33,305 bases of DNA, taken from assembly GCA_035656655.1 (NCBI GenBank), contig DASRSE010000017.1, positions 1 to 33,305 on the forward strand, in the 5' to 3' direction. Position 1 is the stretch's first letter, and each line of letters opens with the position of its first letter. Positions 23,976 to 32,063 of the stretch are shown here, one piece after another. The notes beneath the pieces are model-generated. The model made no database searches, was not told the origin of the DNA, and saw only the letters and a list, made by a program, of their open reading frames with translations. This DNA is from DASRSE01 sp035656655 (GTDB taxonomy: Bacteria; Planctomycetota; Planctomycetia; Pirellulales; DASRSE01). The translations under genes were made by a program, and so were the position numbers.

Positions 23976-25223
23976 TCAATGGCCAAAATAAACCCTCGCC
24001 TTTGGGAACCATGATTGAATCACAAGTTGATCCTCCACGGACGGATTAAAGGGACGATGAAATTCCACGAATGTTAGATTCTTGAGCTGACGCAAGACCT
24101 TCATGCCAGGAACAGTACAATTGTCTTGATACCGATCTGTGAATAGGTCCAACCGTTGCAGAGAGCTGATTTTGGCGATTCCCTTGGCGTTGTTGTCCGA
24201 GACTTCGATTTTTAATCTTTCCAGCGACGAACCGGCAAAGACCCCTAGGGTATCGCCAGTGATCCCCCTTGGCCAATCAATTTCTAGATGTCTTAGATGA
24301 GTCAAGGCGCCTAATTCCCTAACTCCTGTGTCCGTTATCTGCGAAGTTCCATTCAAGTTAAGCTCTTCCAAATTAGACATCGCCGCAATGCAACGCAGGT
24401 TGTCGTCATTGCAGGCCGCGCCTGTAAGGTCGAGGATTTGTAGCTGCTTGAGTTGCCCCAACGCTCGAAATCCATCTTCCGACAGTTTCGCTTTCGTCAG
24501 GGAGAGTGACTTTAATTTAGGGGCTGCGGCGAGCCAGTACAGTCCTTCTCCTCCGTGAGCCACGGCCGGGCTCAGAGAAACGTCCTCCAGATTCGGCAAG
24601 CGGATGAGGTATTGCAAAATATCCGGAGGACACTGCGCATGGTCGATACTTATGCTCTTGACGCCGCGCAGTCTCGCCAAACAAGTAAGCAGCTTGTCGT
24701 CGATGTTGAATGATCCGCCGGTGAAACTCAAGCCGTCATCATCGGGGTCTTCGTGCGCGCCCATATTGCGGTTACGCAGCCGCTGTTGAAGGATTACCGT
24801 CTCGGCGGGTACTAAATCCTCAAGGCCAATGAGTTTCGCGAACCAAAATGGAGGGAACCCAGTGAGCCAGGGGAATCCCTCAGTCTTGCGCCAAGGGTGT
24901 AGTTCGTGGTATCGCCACACCTCAACACCCATACCCATACCCCGTAATTCCTTGACGTTCGCATCTTCGTCTAATAAGGATTGTCGCCACGACACGCCGC
25001 GCCATGTCGCCGCCGCGCAAATGGTCGTTAGCACAAAGAGCGTCTTGAGCCCGAACCGCAGCCAGCGCCGGCGCGGCCGGGGTTTTTTCGCGTCCGTGGG
25101 CAACGGGTCCGGCGTGCGGTCAGAGGACAACGGCTGTGGCGTAGGGTCGGGAGTCATCGGAGGCAGCGATTTGGAGGTGGATAAAACAGAGAATCGCGAT
25201 CCCGTGACGCGGCCATTTGCCAT
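23976..25223 (-). CDS. Membrane-anchored leucine-rich-repeat protein
   Basis: The 415-residue product has a Pro-rich cytoplasmic N-terminus and a transmembrane helix at about 57-74 ('FGLKTLFVLTTICAAATW', a planctomycete-style anchor). From about residue 170 it carries leucine-rich repeats of the ribonuclease-inhibitor/cysteine-containing kind ('LKQLQILDLTGAACNDDNLRCI', then 'SNLEELNLNGTSQITDTGV'). Such repeats mediate protein binding, here probably outside the cytoplasm. The start at 25223 has AAGG before it and a promoter-like element 22 nt upstream; an ATG at 25157 is an alternative without a ribosome site. The gene is clearly richer in A+T than its neighbours, suggesting transfer or relaxed composition. 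Confidence 0.8.
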   Translation of the reverse strand: MANGRVTGSRFSVLSTSKSLPPMTPDPTPQPLSSDRTPDPLPTDAKKPRPRRRWLRFGLKTLFVLTTICAAATWRGVSWRQSLLDEDANVKELRGMGMGVEVWRYHELHPWRKTEGFPWLTGFPPFWFAKLIGLEDLVPAETVILQQRLRNRNMGAHEDPDDDGLSFTGGSFNIDDKLLTCLARLRGVKSISIDHAQCPPDILQYLIRLPNLEDVSLSPAVAHGGEGLYWLAAAPKLKSLSLTKAKLSEDGFRALGQLKQLQILDLTGAACNDDNLRCIAAMSNLEELNLNGTSQITDTGVRELGALTHLRHLEIDWPRGITGDTLGVFAGSSLERLKIEVSDNNAKGIAKISSLQRLDLFTDRYQDNCTVPGMKVLRQLKNLTFVEFHRPFNPSVEDQLVIQSWFPKARVYFGH

Positions 25224-25722
25224 CGGCCTTGCTTACCTGCTCTCACTATACCGGTACCTGCGGACCTGGCAAGCTTTTCCGGAAACAAGAACAAGATAGT
25301 AGCGTATCAAGCGGGTCTATCTAAAATAATGAGATAGCCTGCGACCGCATGCCACTGCGCCGCACGTTTCGCCTGGACTGTCTTCTGCTTGCTCATGCGT
25401 TTCCTTGCCAATTGCAACAAGCCGCCGAACGTTCTCGTTCGTCCGTGTTGATCCGGCATTACTTGACCACCGCCGCCTCGAATAGCGGTTCCCTCGCCGC
25501 CAACGCCCACGCGCCTTGAGGAACGATGGTTCTTCTGCCATGATCATCGTTCGGGCTTTTTGCTTGTCGAATAGATGCCATCCAGTGCATCCGCGTGTTC
25601 TACACAAAGGAGCACGCTTCGCATGCCAGCAACGCTTACCAGTAACCACGGAATCCTGGCCGCGCTTGGAAACTCAAACCGCGGACTGCGAGTTACGCCC
25701 ACTTGATTTGAAGGAGTGATCG
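25224..25722. other. AT-richer intergenic stretch, no supported gene
   Basis: Several short frames overlap on both strands, and none is recognisable. A minus-strand frame of 29 codons from 25396 has AAGGAA before it but no family resemblance. Signals seen are the promoter candidate at 25245-25272 and a bulged hairpin at 25311-25342 (arms GCGGG-CTATCT and AGATAG-CCTGC). The composition is like that of the adjoining LRR gene. Confidence 0.4.
25245..25272 (-). promoter_or_regulatory. Putative promoter of the leucine-rich-repeat gene
   Basis: On the minus strand TTGCCA (25272-25267), a 16-base spacer and TATAGT (25250-25245) end 21 bases before the ATG at 25223. This short leader supports the upstream start. 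Confidence 0.4.
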
Positions 25723-25968
25723 ATGGACATTAAAAGATCATTGTTCCAAGGACGATCGATCATGACGATGTACCGCGCGGGGGCGGTGCGATACAGAGAG
25801 TATTCTTGGTTGTTTCTGTGGACTGTCGTGTGGCATGTCGTGGGCTCTGGTGAGGTCAATGTGTGTGATGCCGAGACCATTGAAGCGGAACTACAAGGGG
25901 TTGATGATATCGAGTGTCAGACAGCTTTTTATGAGAAGTATCGAACCGATGCCTGTAGCGTCACGTAA
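25723..25968 (+). CDS. Small orphan protein with one hydrophobic segment
   Basis: An 81-residue frame starts at an ATG preceded by a perfect AAGGAG (25711-25716) with a 6-base gap, the best ribosome site in this part of the window. The product has a basic N-terminus, a hydrophobic, Trp-rich stretch at about 28-42 ('YSWLFLWTVVWHVVG') and an acidic C-terminal half with three cysteines (C48, C65, C78). No family was recognised. It lies in the AT-richer stretch beside the broken integrase and may be cargo of the lost element. It could also be a chance frame. Confidence 0.4.
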   Translation: MDIKRSLFQGRSIMTMYRAGAVRYREYSWLFLWTVVWHVVGSGEVNVCDAETIEAELQGVDDIECQTAFYEKYRTDACSVT

Positions 25969-26011
25969 ATATCGGAACGTATAAGCGCGCTGCGGGTTTC
26001 ATTCTTCATAG

Positions 26012-26789
26012 GAGAATGAAGCCTATGAAATCGGTCCGTTCTGGGTGAAACAGGCGCGCCAGTTTGTCAACCCGGCCCAGCGCAAGGGGCTGATTGACGC
26101 TAATCCGTTTGTCGACGTCAACGCCGGCTCGCAGCGTAACGAGGCCTGGCTGGAATTCATCGGCCGCGACATCATTCAGAAAGTTCTCGACGCGGCGCCG
26201 ACCGGCGAAGGGCGAGTCATCATCGCGTTGGCCCGGTATGGCGGATTGCGGACGCCGAACGAGACGCTGGCTTTCAAATGGACCGACATCGATTGGGAAT
26301 ACAATCGCATGGCGGTGCTGTCGTCCAAGACCGAGCATATCAGCATAAGCTGTATCGCGTTGTGCCCTGTTCCCCGAACTGCGACCGTACTTGGAAGCCG
26401 CCTTCGATGAAGCCCCGGCGAAAACTGTGTTCGCCCTGCGGAATTACCGCGATGACACGCGGAATTTACGGACGCAGCTTTTTCCGCATTCTGCGGTGAG
26501 CGAACGTGCCGGCCTGGGAGCGGCTGTTCCACAACCTCCGGGCCAGCCGGCAAATGGAATTGGCCGACCAATTTCCATTGCACGTCGTCACGGACTGGAT
26601 CGGCAACTCGCCCGACATCGCCGACCGGCATTACCTGAAGACGACCGATCATCACTTCGAGAAGGCGATCCGCGGGTTGACGGCGGAGGCCGCGATGGAC
26701 GCTGTACACGATGACCCACCGACGACGCAGAATCCGACGCAGAATCCGACGCAGCAGGCGGCCGAAAGTGACCGAATTAGCTTGCAAAA
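26012..26789 (+). pseudogene. Degenerate tyrosine recombinase (integrase) remnant
   Basis: Pieces of one site-specific recombinase are spread over three frames. The first piece, up to about 26340, ends with 'ALARYGGLRTPNETLAFKWTD' (the catalytic Arg codon at 26249) and 'SSKTEH'. The middle piece, from about 26363 to 26480 in another frame, reads 'FPELRPYLEAAFDEAP...NYRDDTRNLRTQLF'. The last piece, from about 26480 in a third frame, is cut by a TGA at 26497-26499 and then reads 'WERLFHNLRASR' (H-x-x-R, codons 26530 and 26539) and 'GNSPDIADRHYLKTTDHHF' (active-site Tyr codon at 26632). The N-terminal DNA-binding part is missing. At least two frameshifts and one stop make it non-functional. The open frame runs on to 26904 inside the tRNA gene. 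It lies just beyond the 3' end of tRNA-Glu, the usual address for such integrases. Confidence 0.85.
26724..26755 (+). repeat. 12-bp tandem repeat in the integrase tail
   Basis: GACGCAGAATCC is repeated 2.6 times. It would encode a Thr-Gln-Asn-Pro repeat and lies after the last conserved integrase motif. Confidence 0.6.
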
Positions 26790-26793
26790 GCAA

Positions 26794-26822
26794 AACGCCT
26801 CATCGTCGGAAGATGAGGCGTT
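26794..26822 (-). terminator. Rho-independent terminator of tRNA-Glu
   Basis: AACGCCTCATC and GATGAGGCGTT form a perfect 11-bp stem around a 7-base loop. Read on the minus strand, the stem is followed by TTGCTTTTGC, a T-rich tail. It starts 44 bases beyond the 3' end of the tRNA, the right place and orientation for its terminator. Confidence 0.7.
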
Positions 26823-26866
26823 GCTTGCACGTACAAGTTCTTGCGAGCACTGTACAAATGACCAGA

Positions 26867-26939
26867 TACCCCCACGGGGAGTCGAACCCCGGTTTTCGGA
26901 CTGAGAACCCGACGTCCTGGGCCACTAGACGATGGGGGC
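26867..26939 (-). tRNA. tRNA-Glu (anticodon CTC)
   Basis: The 73-base sequence folds as a cloverleaf. The acceptor arm is GCCCCCA with TGGGGGT (G1-U72 wobble as in many tRNA-Glu), discriminator A73. The anticodon stem TCGGG/TCCGA encloses the loop TTCTCAG, giving anticodon CTC. The T arm is CGGGG-TTCGACT-CCCCG. CCA is not encoded. The D-arm 'TCGTCTAGTGGCCCAGGAC' is typical of glutamate tRNAs. A promoter candidate lies at 27053-27081 and a terminator at 26794-26822. A broken integrase gene faces its 3' end. Confidence 0.93.
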
Positions 26940-27052
26940 GGGTATGCGCTGGTGTTGGCGGCGGGCGGCGCGGCGTTGAGGTTTGCCATCGGCGGCGCCC
27001 GCCTGGCAAAGTCCGCCCGAGCTAGGTCGGACGAACTTCGCGAGAGTTCCAT

Positions 27053-27081
27053 TTTAGACTAAGTTTCTCGGCCATTGTCAA
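27053..27081 (-). promoter_or_regulatory. Promoter candidate for tRNA-Glu
   Basis: On the minus strand a consensus TTGACA (27081-27076) is followed by a 17-base spacer and TCTAAA (27058-27053); TAAAAT with a 19-base spacer overlaps it. The tRNA begins about 110 bases downstream, so a leader would have to be removed. Confidence 0.5.
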
Positions 27082-27234
27082 CCGGGTGAAGCGGGGTTCC
27101 GAAGGCTTGCACGCAACCGTCCGCAGCGTTTCAAGCGCCCTCCGCGGTACGCTCACATCGGCGGTCGAGCGCCGTCCGCTCGGCGGCCGCGGGTTTTTGC
27201 TGGCCCTGCGGCGGCCGGCCGGCCGGCGGCGCAG

Positions 27235-27264
27235 TTGCGAAAGGCACGGGCGGCAAATTATAAT
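27235..27264 (+). promoter_or_regulatory. Promoter candidate for the propeller/HEAT/cytochrome gene
   Basis: TTGCGA (27235-27240), an 18-base spacer and a perfect TATAAT (27259-27264) precede the ATG at 27363 by about 98 nt. Confidence 0.55.
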
Positions 27265-27362
27265 CGGCGGCAGCCTGCCTTCCGGGGAAATTGATTTTCA
27301 CGCATTCCTCGGCAGCACTCGCAACCTCCCGCCCTGAGTTTCCTTTCCCACCGAGGTCTAGA

Positions 27363-30300
27363 ATGATGTCGCGTTGCGCCCGGATTGCCCTCAGCGCCCT
27401 ATGTGCGTTTGCCCTTTTGCCGCTGGCGATTGCCGTGGCGCAGAAGCCGCCCGAAGAAGAGTTGAAGTTGATCAAGTTCAATTCGGACGACTTTGACGTT
27501 TCGCTATTCGCGTCGGAGCCGATGATCACGAACCCATCGGCGATCGACGTCGATACGCAAGGTCGGGTCTGGGTCGCGGAAATTCAGTTTTACCGAGGGA
27601 AGGCCAAGAATCCCCCGGCCGACAAGATCAAAGTTCTGGAAGACACCCAAGGCACCGGCAAGGCCGACAAGGTGACCGTCTTCGCCGATGGCGTCTTCTG
27701 TCCGATGAGCGTGTGCGTGGCAGGCGACAAAGTCTATGTCGCGACCAGTCCGGACTTGTGGGTATATGACGACAAGAACGGCGACCTGAAAGCCGACGGC
27801 CCGCCGAAAAAGCTGCTCACCGGCTTCGGCGGATATAACCACGACCACGGCGCGCACAGCCTCGTGCTCGGGCCCGATCACAAGTTTTACATGACCAATG
27901 GCGACACGGGCTTCAAGTTGACAGGCACCGACGGTTCAAAGATCGAGTACAAGTGGGGGGCGATGATTCGCGGTGAGTTGGACGGCAGCAAACTTCAGCT
28001 TGAGGCGGTCAACTTTCGCAATCCCTACGAAATCTGCGTCAACTCGTTTGGCGACATGTTTTGCAGCGACAACGACAACGACGGCAACCAGAGCACGCGC
28101 ATTTGCTGGATCCTCGAAGGGGGCAACTACGGCTGGTTCGGCAGCCCGCCGTTCGACAAGAAAGAGCTCGACAAAAAGGTTCCGCTCGGCACGCCGTATC
28201 GCGAAACGTGGCATTTCCGCGGCTACATTCCTGGCTTTGTGCCGGGCACGATCATGACCGGGTTCGGCTCGCCGGCCGGCATTTGCTATTACGAAGGGGA
28301 CGCCTTTGGAGCGAAGTACAAGAACATGCCGTGGCACTGCGATCCGGGCCCGGCCGAAGTTCGCAATTATCCGCACGAGAAGGTCGGCTTTGGGATGAAA
28401 GGTTCGCAGCGAGTGATCATGACCTGCGGCGACAAATACTTTCGCCCGGTCGATGTCTGCGCCGCGCCCGACGGCAGCATTTACATTGCCGATTGGTACG
28501 ACGGCGGCGTCGGCGGCCATGCGTACAACAACCCGGATCAAGGACGTATCTTTAAGCTGACGCCGAAGAACAAGAAACTGGCGCGGCACGAGAAGCCGGG
28601 TCCGTACAGCAATATTCCTGACGCGATCGAAGGCTTGAAGAGCCCTAATCTGGCGACGCAATACTTGGCGCGCGAGCGGCTGTTGACCGAAAAAGAGCAG
28701 AGCATCGCTTCGCTCACCAAGTTGCTGACGGCCGAAGACCACAACTTCCGCGCTCGCGCGTTGTGGGTGCTCGACCGGATTGGCGGCGCCGGGCGCGAGC
28801 CGGTGACGGCGCAGTTGAAGTCGGAAGACTCCGCGTTCCGCGCTTTGGCAGTGCGGATCTTGCGCCGCCACGGAGAAGAATACGCCGATCGGCTCCTCGC
28901 GATGGCGGACGATCCGGCCCCGGAAGTCGAACGCGAAGTTTTGCTCGCGGTCCGTGACCTGAAGGGCGAAAAAGCGGAGGCGGCCCTGGCGGCAATCGCC
29001 AAGAAATATGACGGCACCGACCGCTACATGCTCGAAGCGATCAATATCGCGTGCGGCGATCGCAAGGAAGCCTTGTACCAGGCGCTCACCAAGGACGGGG
29101 TGAACGTGCGCCAGATTAGCCTGTTGCAACTGCTCAATCCGAAAGCCGCCAGCGAACAGCTTGCTTCGAAACTCGCGGCCGGCGGCGCCGATGATACTGC
29201 CACCAAAACCTTGTTGGCCGCCGTGAGTCTGAGCGATTCGCCCGACGCCGGCAAAAGTTTGCTGCAACTGGTCAGCAACGAGCAGGCCGCGCCGGAGCTG
29301 CGCCAATTGGCGCTGGAACGGTTGGGCGCCAATTTGAACGGCAATTGGCGCGCCCTGGGCGCCGACGACGCCGCGGTGGCGACGTTCAAAAAGCTACTGG
29401 CAAACAAGGCCTTGCAAGGAACCATGGTGGCAATCGCCGGCGACAATGGACTACAAAAGCTGACCCCTGAGATATTGGCCATCGCCAAGTCGAAGGATGC
29501 TCCGCTCGGTCTGCGCAAGCAGGCGATTCATGCGGCCGTCGAATTGCGCGGCCCGCAAGTGGTCGCGGCCTTCCGCGCGATTCTGAGCGAAAAGAACTCC
29601 GCTTTGCAAGAAGTGGTTCTCAACGCCCTGGTCGATCTGCAAGACGGCAAGACACTCCGCGACGTGTTGGCCAACGACCAGATTTCACTGGCCCTGCGGC
29701 AAAAAACGGCCGAGCGCCTGATGGAATCGACCGGCGGGGCGCTCTTGCTGCTGCGCGCGGTCGAGGATCAGAAGCTCTCGCCTGAGTTGCAAAAACTCGT
29801 CATCGCCCACGCGACCCATCATCCGGACGCCAATGTCCGCATCCTCTTCGAGAAGTACATTCCTGCCAGTGAGCGGCCCCAGCGCCTGGGCGAAGGGCTC
29901 AAGGCCGATCAGATTCTCGCGTTGGCCGGCGACGCGGGCCGCGGAGAGAAGATCTTTTATCAAAGCTCCGCCGCGCAGTGCAAGAATTGTCATGCCGCCA
30001 ACGGCCGCGGCATGAACGTCGGTCCGGACCTGAGCATGATCGGCACGAAGTACGCCAAAGAGGTGCTGCTCGAGTCGATCTTGGATCCTTCCAAGGCGAT
30101 CGCGCCGGAATACATCGTCCAGTTGTTGGAAACGAAGCAAGGGCAGATTTATGCCGGCTTTTTGGTTGAGAAATCGGACAAGCAAGTCGTGCTGAAGGAT
30201 GCGAAAAACCAATTGATCCGCATTCCCTCAGACGACGTGGAGCAGATCGTCCCGCAGAAAAAATCGATGATGCCTGAGTTGGTGCTCAAAGATGTGACGG

Positions 30301-30380
30301 CGCAAGACGCCGCCGACCTGCTCGCCTATTTGCAAACGCTGACCAAGGAAAACGCGGAAAAGCACAAGAACGGGAAGTAA
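27363..30380 (+). CDS. PVC-type dehydrogenase-like protein: propeller, HEAT repeats and cytochrome c
   Basis: The 1005-residue product has a signal peptide ('IALSALCAFALLPLAIAVAQ'). A glucose/sorbosone-dehydrogenase-like propeller covers about residues 40-430 ('NPSAIDVDTQGRVWVAEI', 'IYIADWYDGG'), and a HEAT-repeat helical array about 440-840. The C-terminal cytochrome c domain has the haem site C873-K-N-C876-H877 and a probable axial Met in 'KKSMMPELVLKD'. This three-part layout is typical of large planctomycete and verrucomicrobial periplasmic oxidoreductases; the substrate, often assumed to be a sugar, is unknown. The ATG at 27363 is preceded by GAGG at a 7-base gap. An upstream extension to 27291 has no ribosome site and would bury the signal peptide. 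It stands alone behind its own promoter. Confidence 0.92.
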   Translation: MMSRCARIALSALCAFALLPLAIAVAQKPPEEELKLIKFNSDDFDVSLFASEPMITNPSAIDVDTQGRVWVAEIQFYRGKAKNPPADKIKVLEDTQGTGKADKVTVFADGVFCPMSVCVAGDKVYVATSPDLWVYDDKNGDLKADGPPKKLLTGFGGYNHDHGAHSLVLGPDHKFYMTNGDTGFKLTGTDGSKIEYKWGAMIRGELDGSKLQLEAVNFRNPYEICVNSFGDMFCSDNDNDGNQSTRICWILEGGNYGWFGSPPFDKKELDKKVPLGTPYRETWHFRGYIPGFVPGTIMTGFGSPAGICYYEGDAFGAKYKNMPWHCDPGPAEVRNYPHEKVGFGMKGSQRVIMTCGDKYFRPVDVCAAPDGSIYIADWYDGGVGGHAYNNPDQGRIFKLTPKNKKLARHEKPGPYSNIPDAIEGLKSPNLATQYLARERLLTEKEQSIASLTKLLTAEDHNFRARALWVLDRIGGAGREPVTAQLKSEDSAFRALAVRILRRHGEEYADRLLAMADDPAPEVEREVLLAVRDLKGEKAEAALAAIAKKYDGTDRYMLEAINIACGDRKEALYQALTKDGVNVRQISLLQLLNPKAASEQLASKLAAGGADDTATKTLLAAVSLSDSPDAGKSLLQLVSNEQAAPELRQLALERLGANLNGNWRALGADDAAVATFKKLLANKALQGTMVAIAGDNGLQKLTPEILAIAKSKDAPLGLRKQAIHAAVELRGPQVVAAFRAILSEKNSALQEVVLNALVDLQDGKTLRDVLANDQISLALRQKTAERLMESTGGALLLLRAVEDQKLSPELQKLVIAHATHHPDANVRILFEKYIPASERPQRLGEGLKADQILALAGDAGRGEKIFYQSSAAQCKNCHAANGRGMNVGPDLSMIGTKYAKEVLLESILDPSKAIAPEYIVQLLETKQGQIYAGFLVEKSDKQVVLKDAKNQLIRIPSDDVEQIVPQKKSMMPELVLKDVTAQDAADLLAYLQTLTKENAEKHKNGK

Positions 30381-30477
30381 ACTCCGTTTGTGAATCCCTT
30401 TCCGCTGGCCTCTGACCACGCTGTCCTTCTGCGGCGCTCGCCTTGCGCTGATGGTTCGCTGGGCGGGTCGTTGACGA

Positions 30478-30503
30478 CTTCGCGGTCGCTATTGACCGCG
30501 AAG
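30478..30503. terminator. Perfect hairpin between convergent genes
   Basis: CTTCGCGGTC (30478-30487), loop GCTATT, GACCGCGAAG (30494-30503) is a 10-bp perfect inverted repeat. It lies 97 bases after the cytochrome gene and about 100 before the end of the convergent membrane gene. There is no T tract on either strand, so it could be a U-less terminator or a protein-binding palindrome. A third copy of GACCGCGAA follows at 30510-30518. Confidence 0.45.
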
Positions 30504-30601
30504 AAACCAAGACCGCGAAAGGGGGAAGCTGGGCGATGCAAGCTGTGCCAATAGTAGGCGCGGAATCGCGCAATGCGAGTTGGTGGTGGTTCGTCCGACC
30601 A

Positions 30602-31810
30602 CTAGCGCCACGGAATAAACCACAGGCCGAAGCTCAGCCAACAAAGGGTCGTCACGCCGAGGACGGTGGCTCCCAACAATCCACACCAGACGGCGCAGAA
30701 GTGGCCAGTCGTTACAACCGAGACTGCCAAGAGCGGCTTCCCTCGTGAGGACCAGCCGGTTAGCACGCGCTGAAATGCCAACATGGCCAGTGCTGCCGGA
30801 AGATAGAGGTCCATTGAAATCAGGTAGAAATAATGAGGGCCGTGCGCGCTGGCCCAATACAGGAACTGGCACACGTTCCAGGCCGGCAACATAAACAGCG
30901 GCAACAGGACAATCGGTCGTTCGTGATAATAACCGCCCGGATGCAGTCGCCATGTCGGCGCGCGGACAGGATTGGTCCTCGCCCGTTCGGTTTGAGTCGC
31001 CATTACCAAGCGTACGGACCCAAGCGTGACGGCGAGAAGCAAGACAAAGCCTTCGAAAAGCCAGACCTGCGGCGGCCACAAGAATAGAAAATGGGTCATC
31101 TCCGGCGCGACCTGTTCGAGCCCGATGAGATAGACCCAAGCTGGAAAGGCAGCGCTCGCGAGGAGCGTTAATATGAGCGCTCCGCCCCATAGCCGGCGCG
31201 GTAAATCGCCCTTTGTCCAACTCCGCGAAAGTTGCCCGACCAAGGCAAATCCCCCGAGCGACAATGCTCCTCCACTCAGAGAATACCAAAGAAAGCGTTG
31301 CTCGTGAGCTGCCCTTACAAAGCTCAAGTCGGAAGCGTTGATTCCCTCTGCGAGCTTATGTGAGGTGATGCCGAGATGAAGCAGGTTGAATAAGGCCAAA
31401 CCAGTGTAGAATAAAATAATGCACAATGACAACGCGGACAATGCACCGGCAATCCCCAAGCCGCGCGCCCAGAGCGTGGTCGAATTCATTCTTCTGACCG
31501 TGGGCACGCTCGCGACGACAACAAAGAGCAATAAGTAAAGCGGCGTTGCAGGGCCGGATGGCCCAGAAGAAAAGTAAAAGAGTTGCTCTGGCCAGGTGAG
31601 CAACTTGTGAGCTTGCCGTTGTTCGATAAGGTAGCATCCGACGAGGGCGATTGCCACGCAAACGCGCCATGCGGCCGCATAGCGCCAAAGGCGACGGGCC
31701 TCGCAACTCGTCGCTTTTGGCCGCGGTAAGTCGTCGCCAGGTCTCGAACTTGATTCAGCAGGCCGCAGACAAAGCAGGCGGCGACCGCAGCCAACGCCCC
31801 GTGTCCCCAT
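30602..31810 (-). CDS. Polytopic membrane protein, frameshifted (main part)
   Basis: The 402-codon frame encodes about nine to ten hydrophobic helices, for example 'WRVCVAIALVGCYLI', 'LYLLLFVVVASVPTV', 'ALSALSLCIILFYTGLALF', 'LWGGALILTLLASAAFPAWVYL' and 'LLGATVLGVTTLCWLSFGLWFI'. No transporter or enzyme family was recognised. Its first 45 or so codons read as Arg-rich shadow sequence, while the overlapping frame on the same strand (listed at 31486-31983) looks like the genuine N-terminus. The two frames therefore appear to be one gene broken by a one-base loss near 31700, perhaps at the T4 run 31715-31718. It may be a pseudogene, an assembly error, or two separate genes. Confidence 0.6.
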   Translation of the reverse strand: MGTRGVGCGRRLLCLRPAESSSRPGDDLPRPKATSCEARRLWRYAAAWRVCVAIALVGCYLIEQRQAHKLLTWPEQLFYFSSGPSGPATPLYLLLFVVVASVPTVRRMNSTTLWARGLGIAGALSALSLCIILFYTGLALFNLLHLGITSHKLAEGINASDLSFVRAAHEQRFLWYSLSGGALSLGGFALVGQLSRSWTKGDLPRRLWGGALILTLLASAAFPAWVYLIGLEQVAPEMTHFLFLWPPQVWLFEGFVLLLAVTLGSVRLVMATQTERARTNPVRAPTWRLHPGGYYHERPIVLLPLFMLPAWNVCQFLYWASAHGPHYFYLISMDLYLPAALAMLAFQRVLTGWSSRGKPLLAVSVVTTGHFCAVWCGLLGATVLGVTTLCWLSFGLWFIPWR

Positions 31811-31983
31811 TCGCTGTAGAACAGATCCGGCATTTCACGCGACGTGCCCTCTGCCTTCACGACCGAGAATCCGACGGCGACCGCGAACATAAGCACCAAG
31901 AGCGAACGGATACTGAAGCGGATGCGCGGTTCGCTTTGGATGCGCCTCCACCAATACTTGCCAAGGCCGCGCAGTTTGACCAT
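31486..31983 (-). pseudogene. N-terminal part of the frameshifted membrane protein
   Basis: From an ATG at 31983 the frame reads 'MVKLRGLGKYWW' and then a helix 'FSIRSLLVLMFAVAVGFSVV' of the planctomycete anchor type. A second hydrophobic helix 'GALAAVAACFVCGLL' follows near residue 70, then a basic loop to about residue 95. After that the frame degenerates into Ser/Arg-rich sequence while good transmembrane helices appear in the neighbouring frame. The protein-like part thus ends near 31700. It lies 80 bases downstream of the zinc-ribbon membrane gene in the same direction, so the two may be co-transcribed. Confidence 0.5.
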
Positions 31984-32063
31984 GCATTGCTCGATTTCTT
32001 TTCGCCTGCTGCGACGTTTTGGACGATCTGCGAAAGCTGCCGCCAAGGAAGATCGCGTGCGGG

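Larger units (their letters stand above)
26940..27362. other. Divergent intergenic region between tRNA-Glu and the cytochrome gene
   Basis: No coding frame is credible. It holds a promoter for the tRNA (27053-27081, minus) and one for the cytochrome gene (27235-27264, plus). A very GC-rich run with overlapping GGCC units lies at about 27210-27230. Confidence 0.5.

Noticed and set aside
26724..26755. Possible CRISPR-like or satellite array
   Set aside because: Only 2.6 direct copies of a 12-mer without spacers. No CRISPR array or cas gene is seen anywhere in the window.
27291..27362. Upstream start for the cytochrome protein
   Set aside because: It has no ribosome site and would place 24 residues before an obvious signal peptide at 27363.
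27936..29306. 456-codon open frame on the minus strand
   Set aside because: It is antisense to the propeller/HEAT/cytochrome gene and has no recognisable domain.
31700..31720. Programmed ribosomal frameshift
   Set aside because: No good slippery heptamer or downstream stem was found. A one-base loss is simpler.
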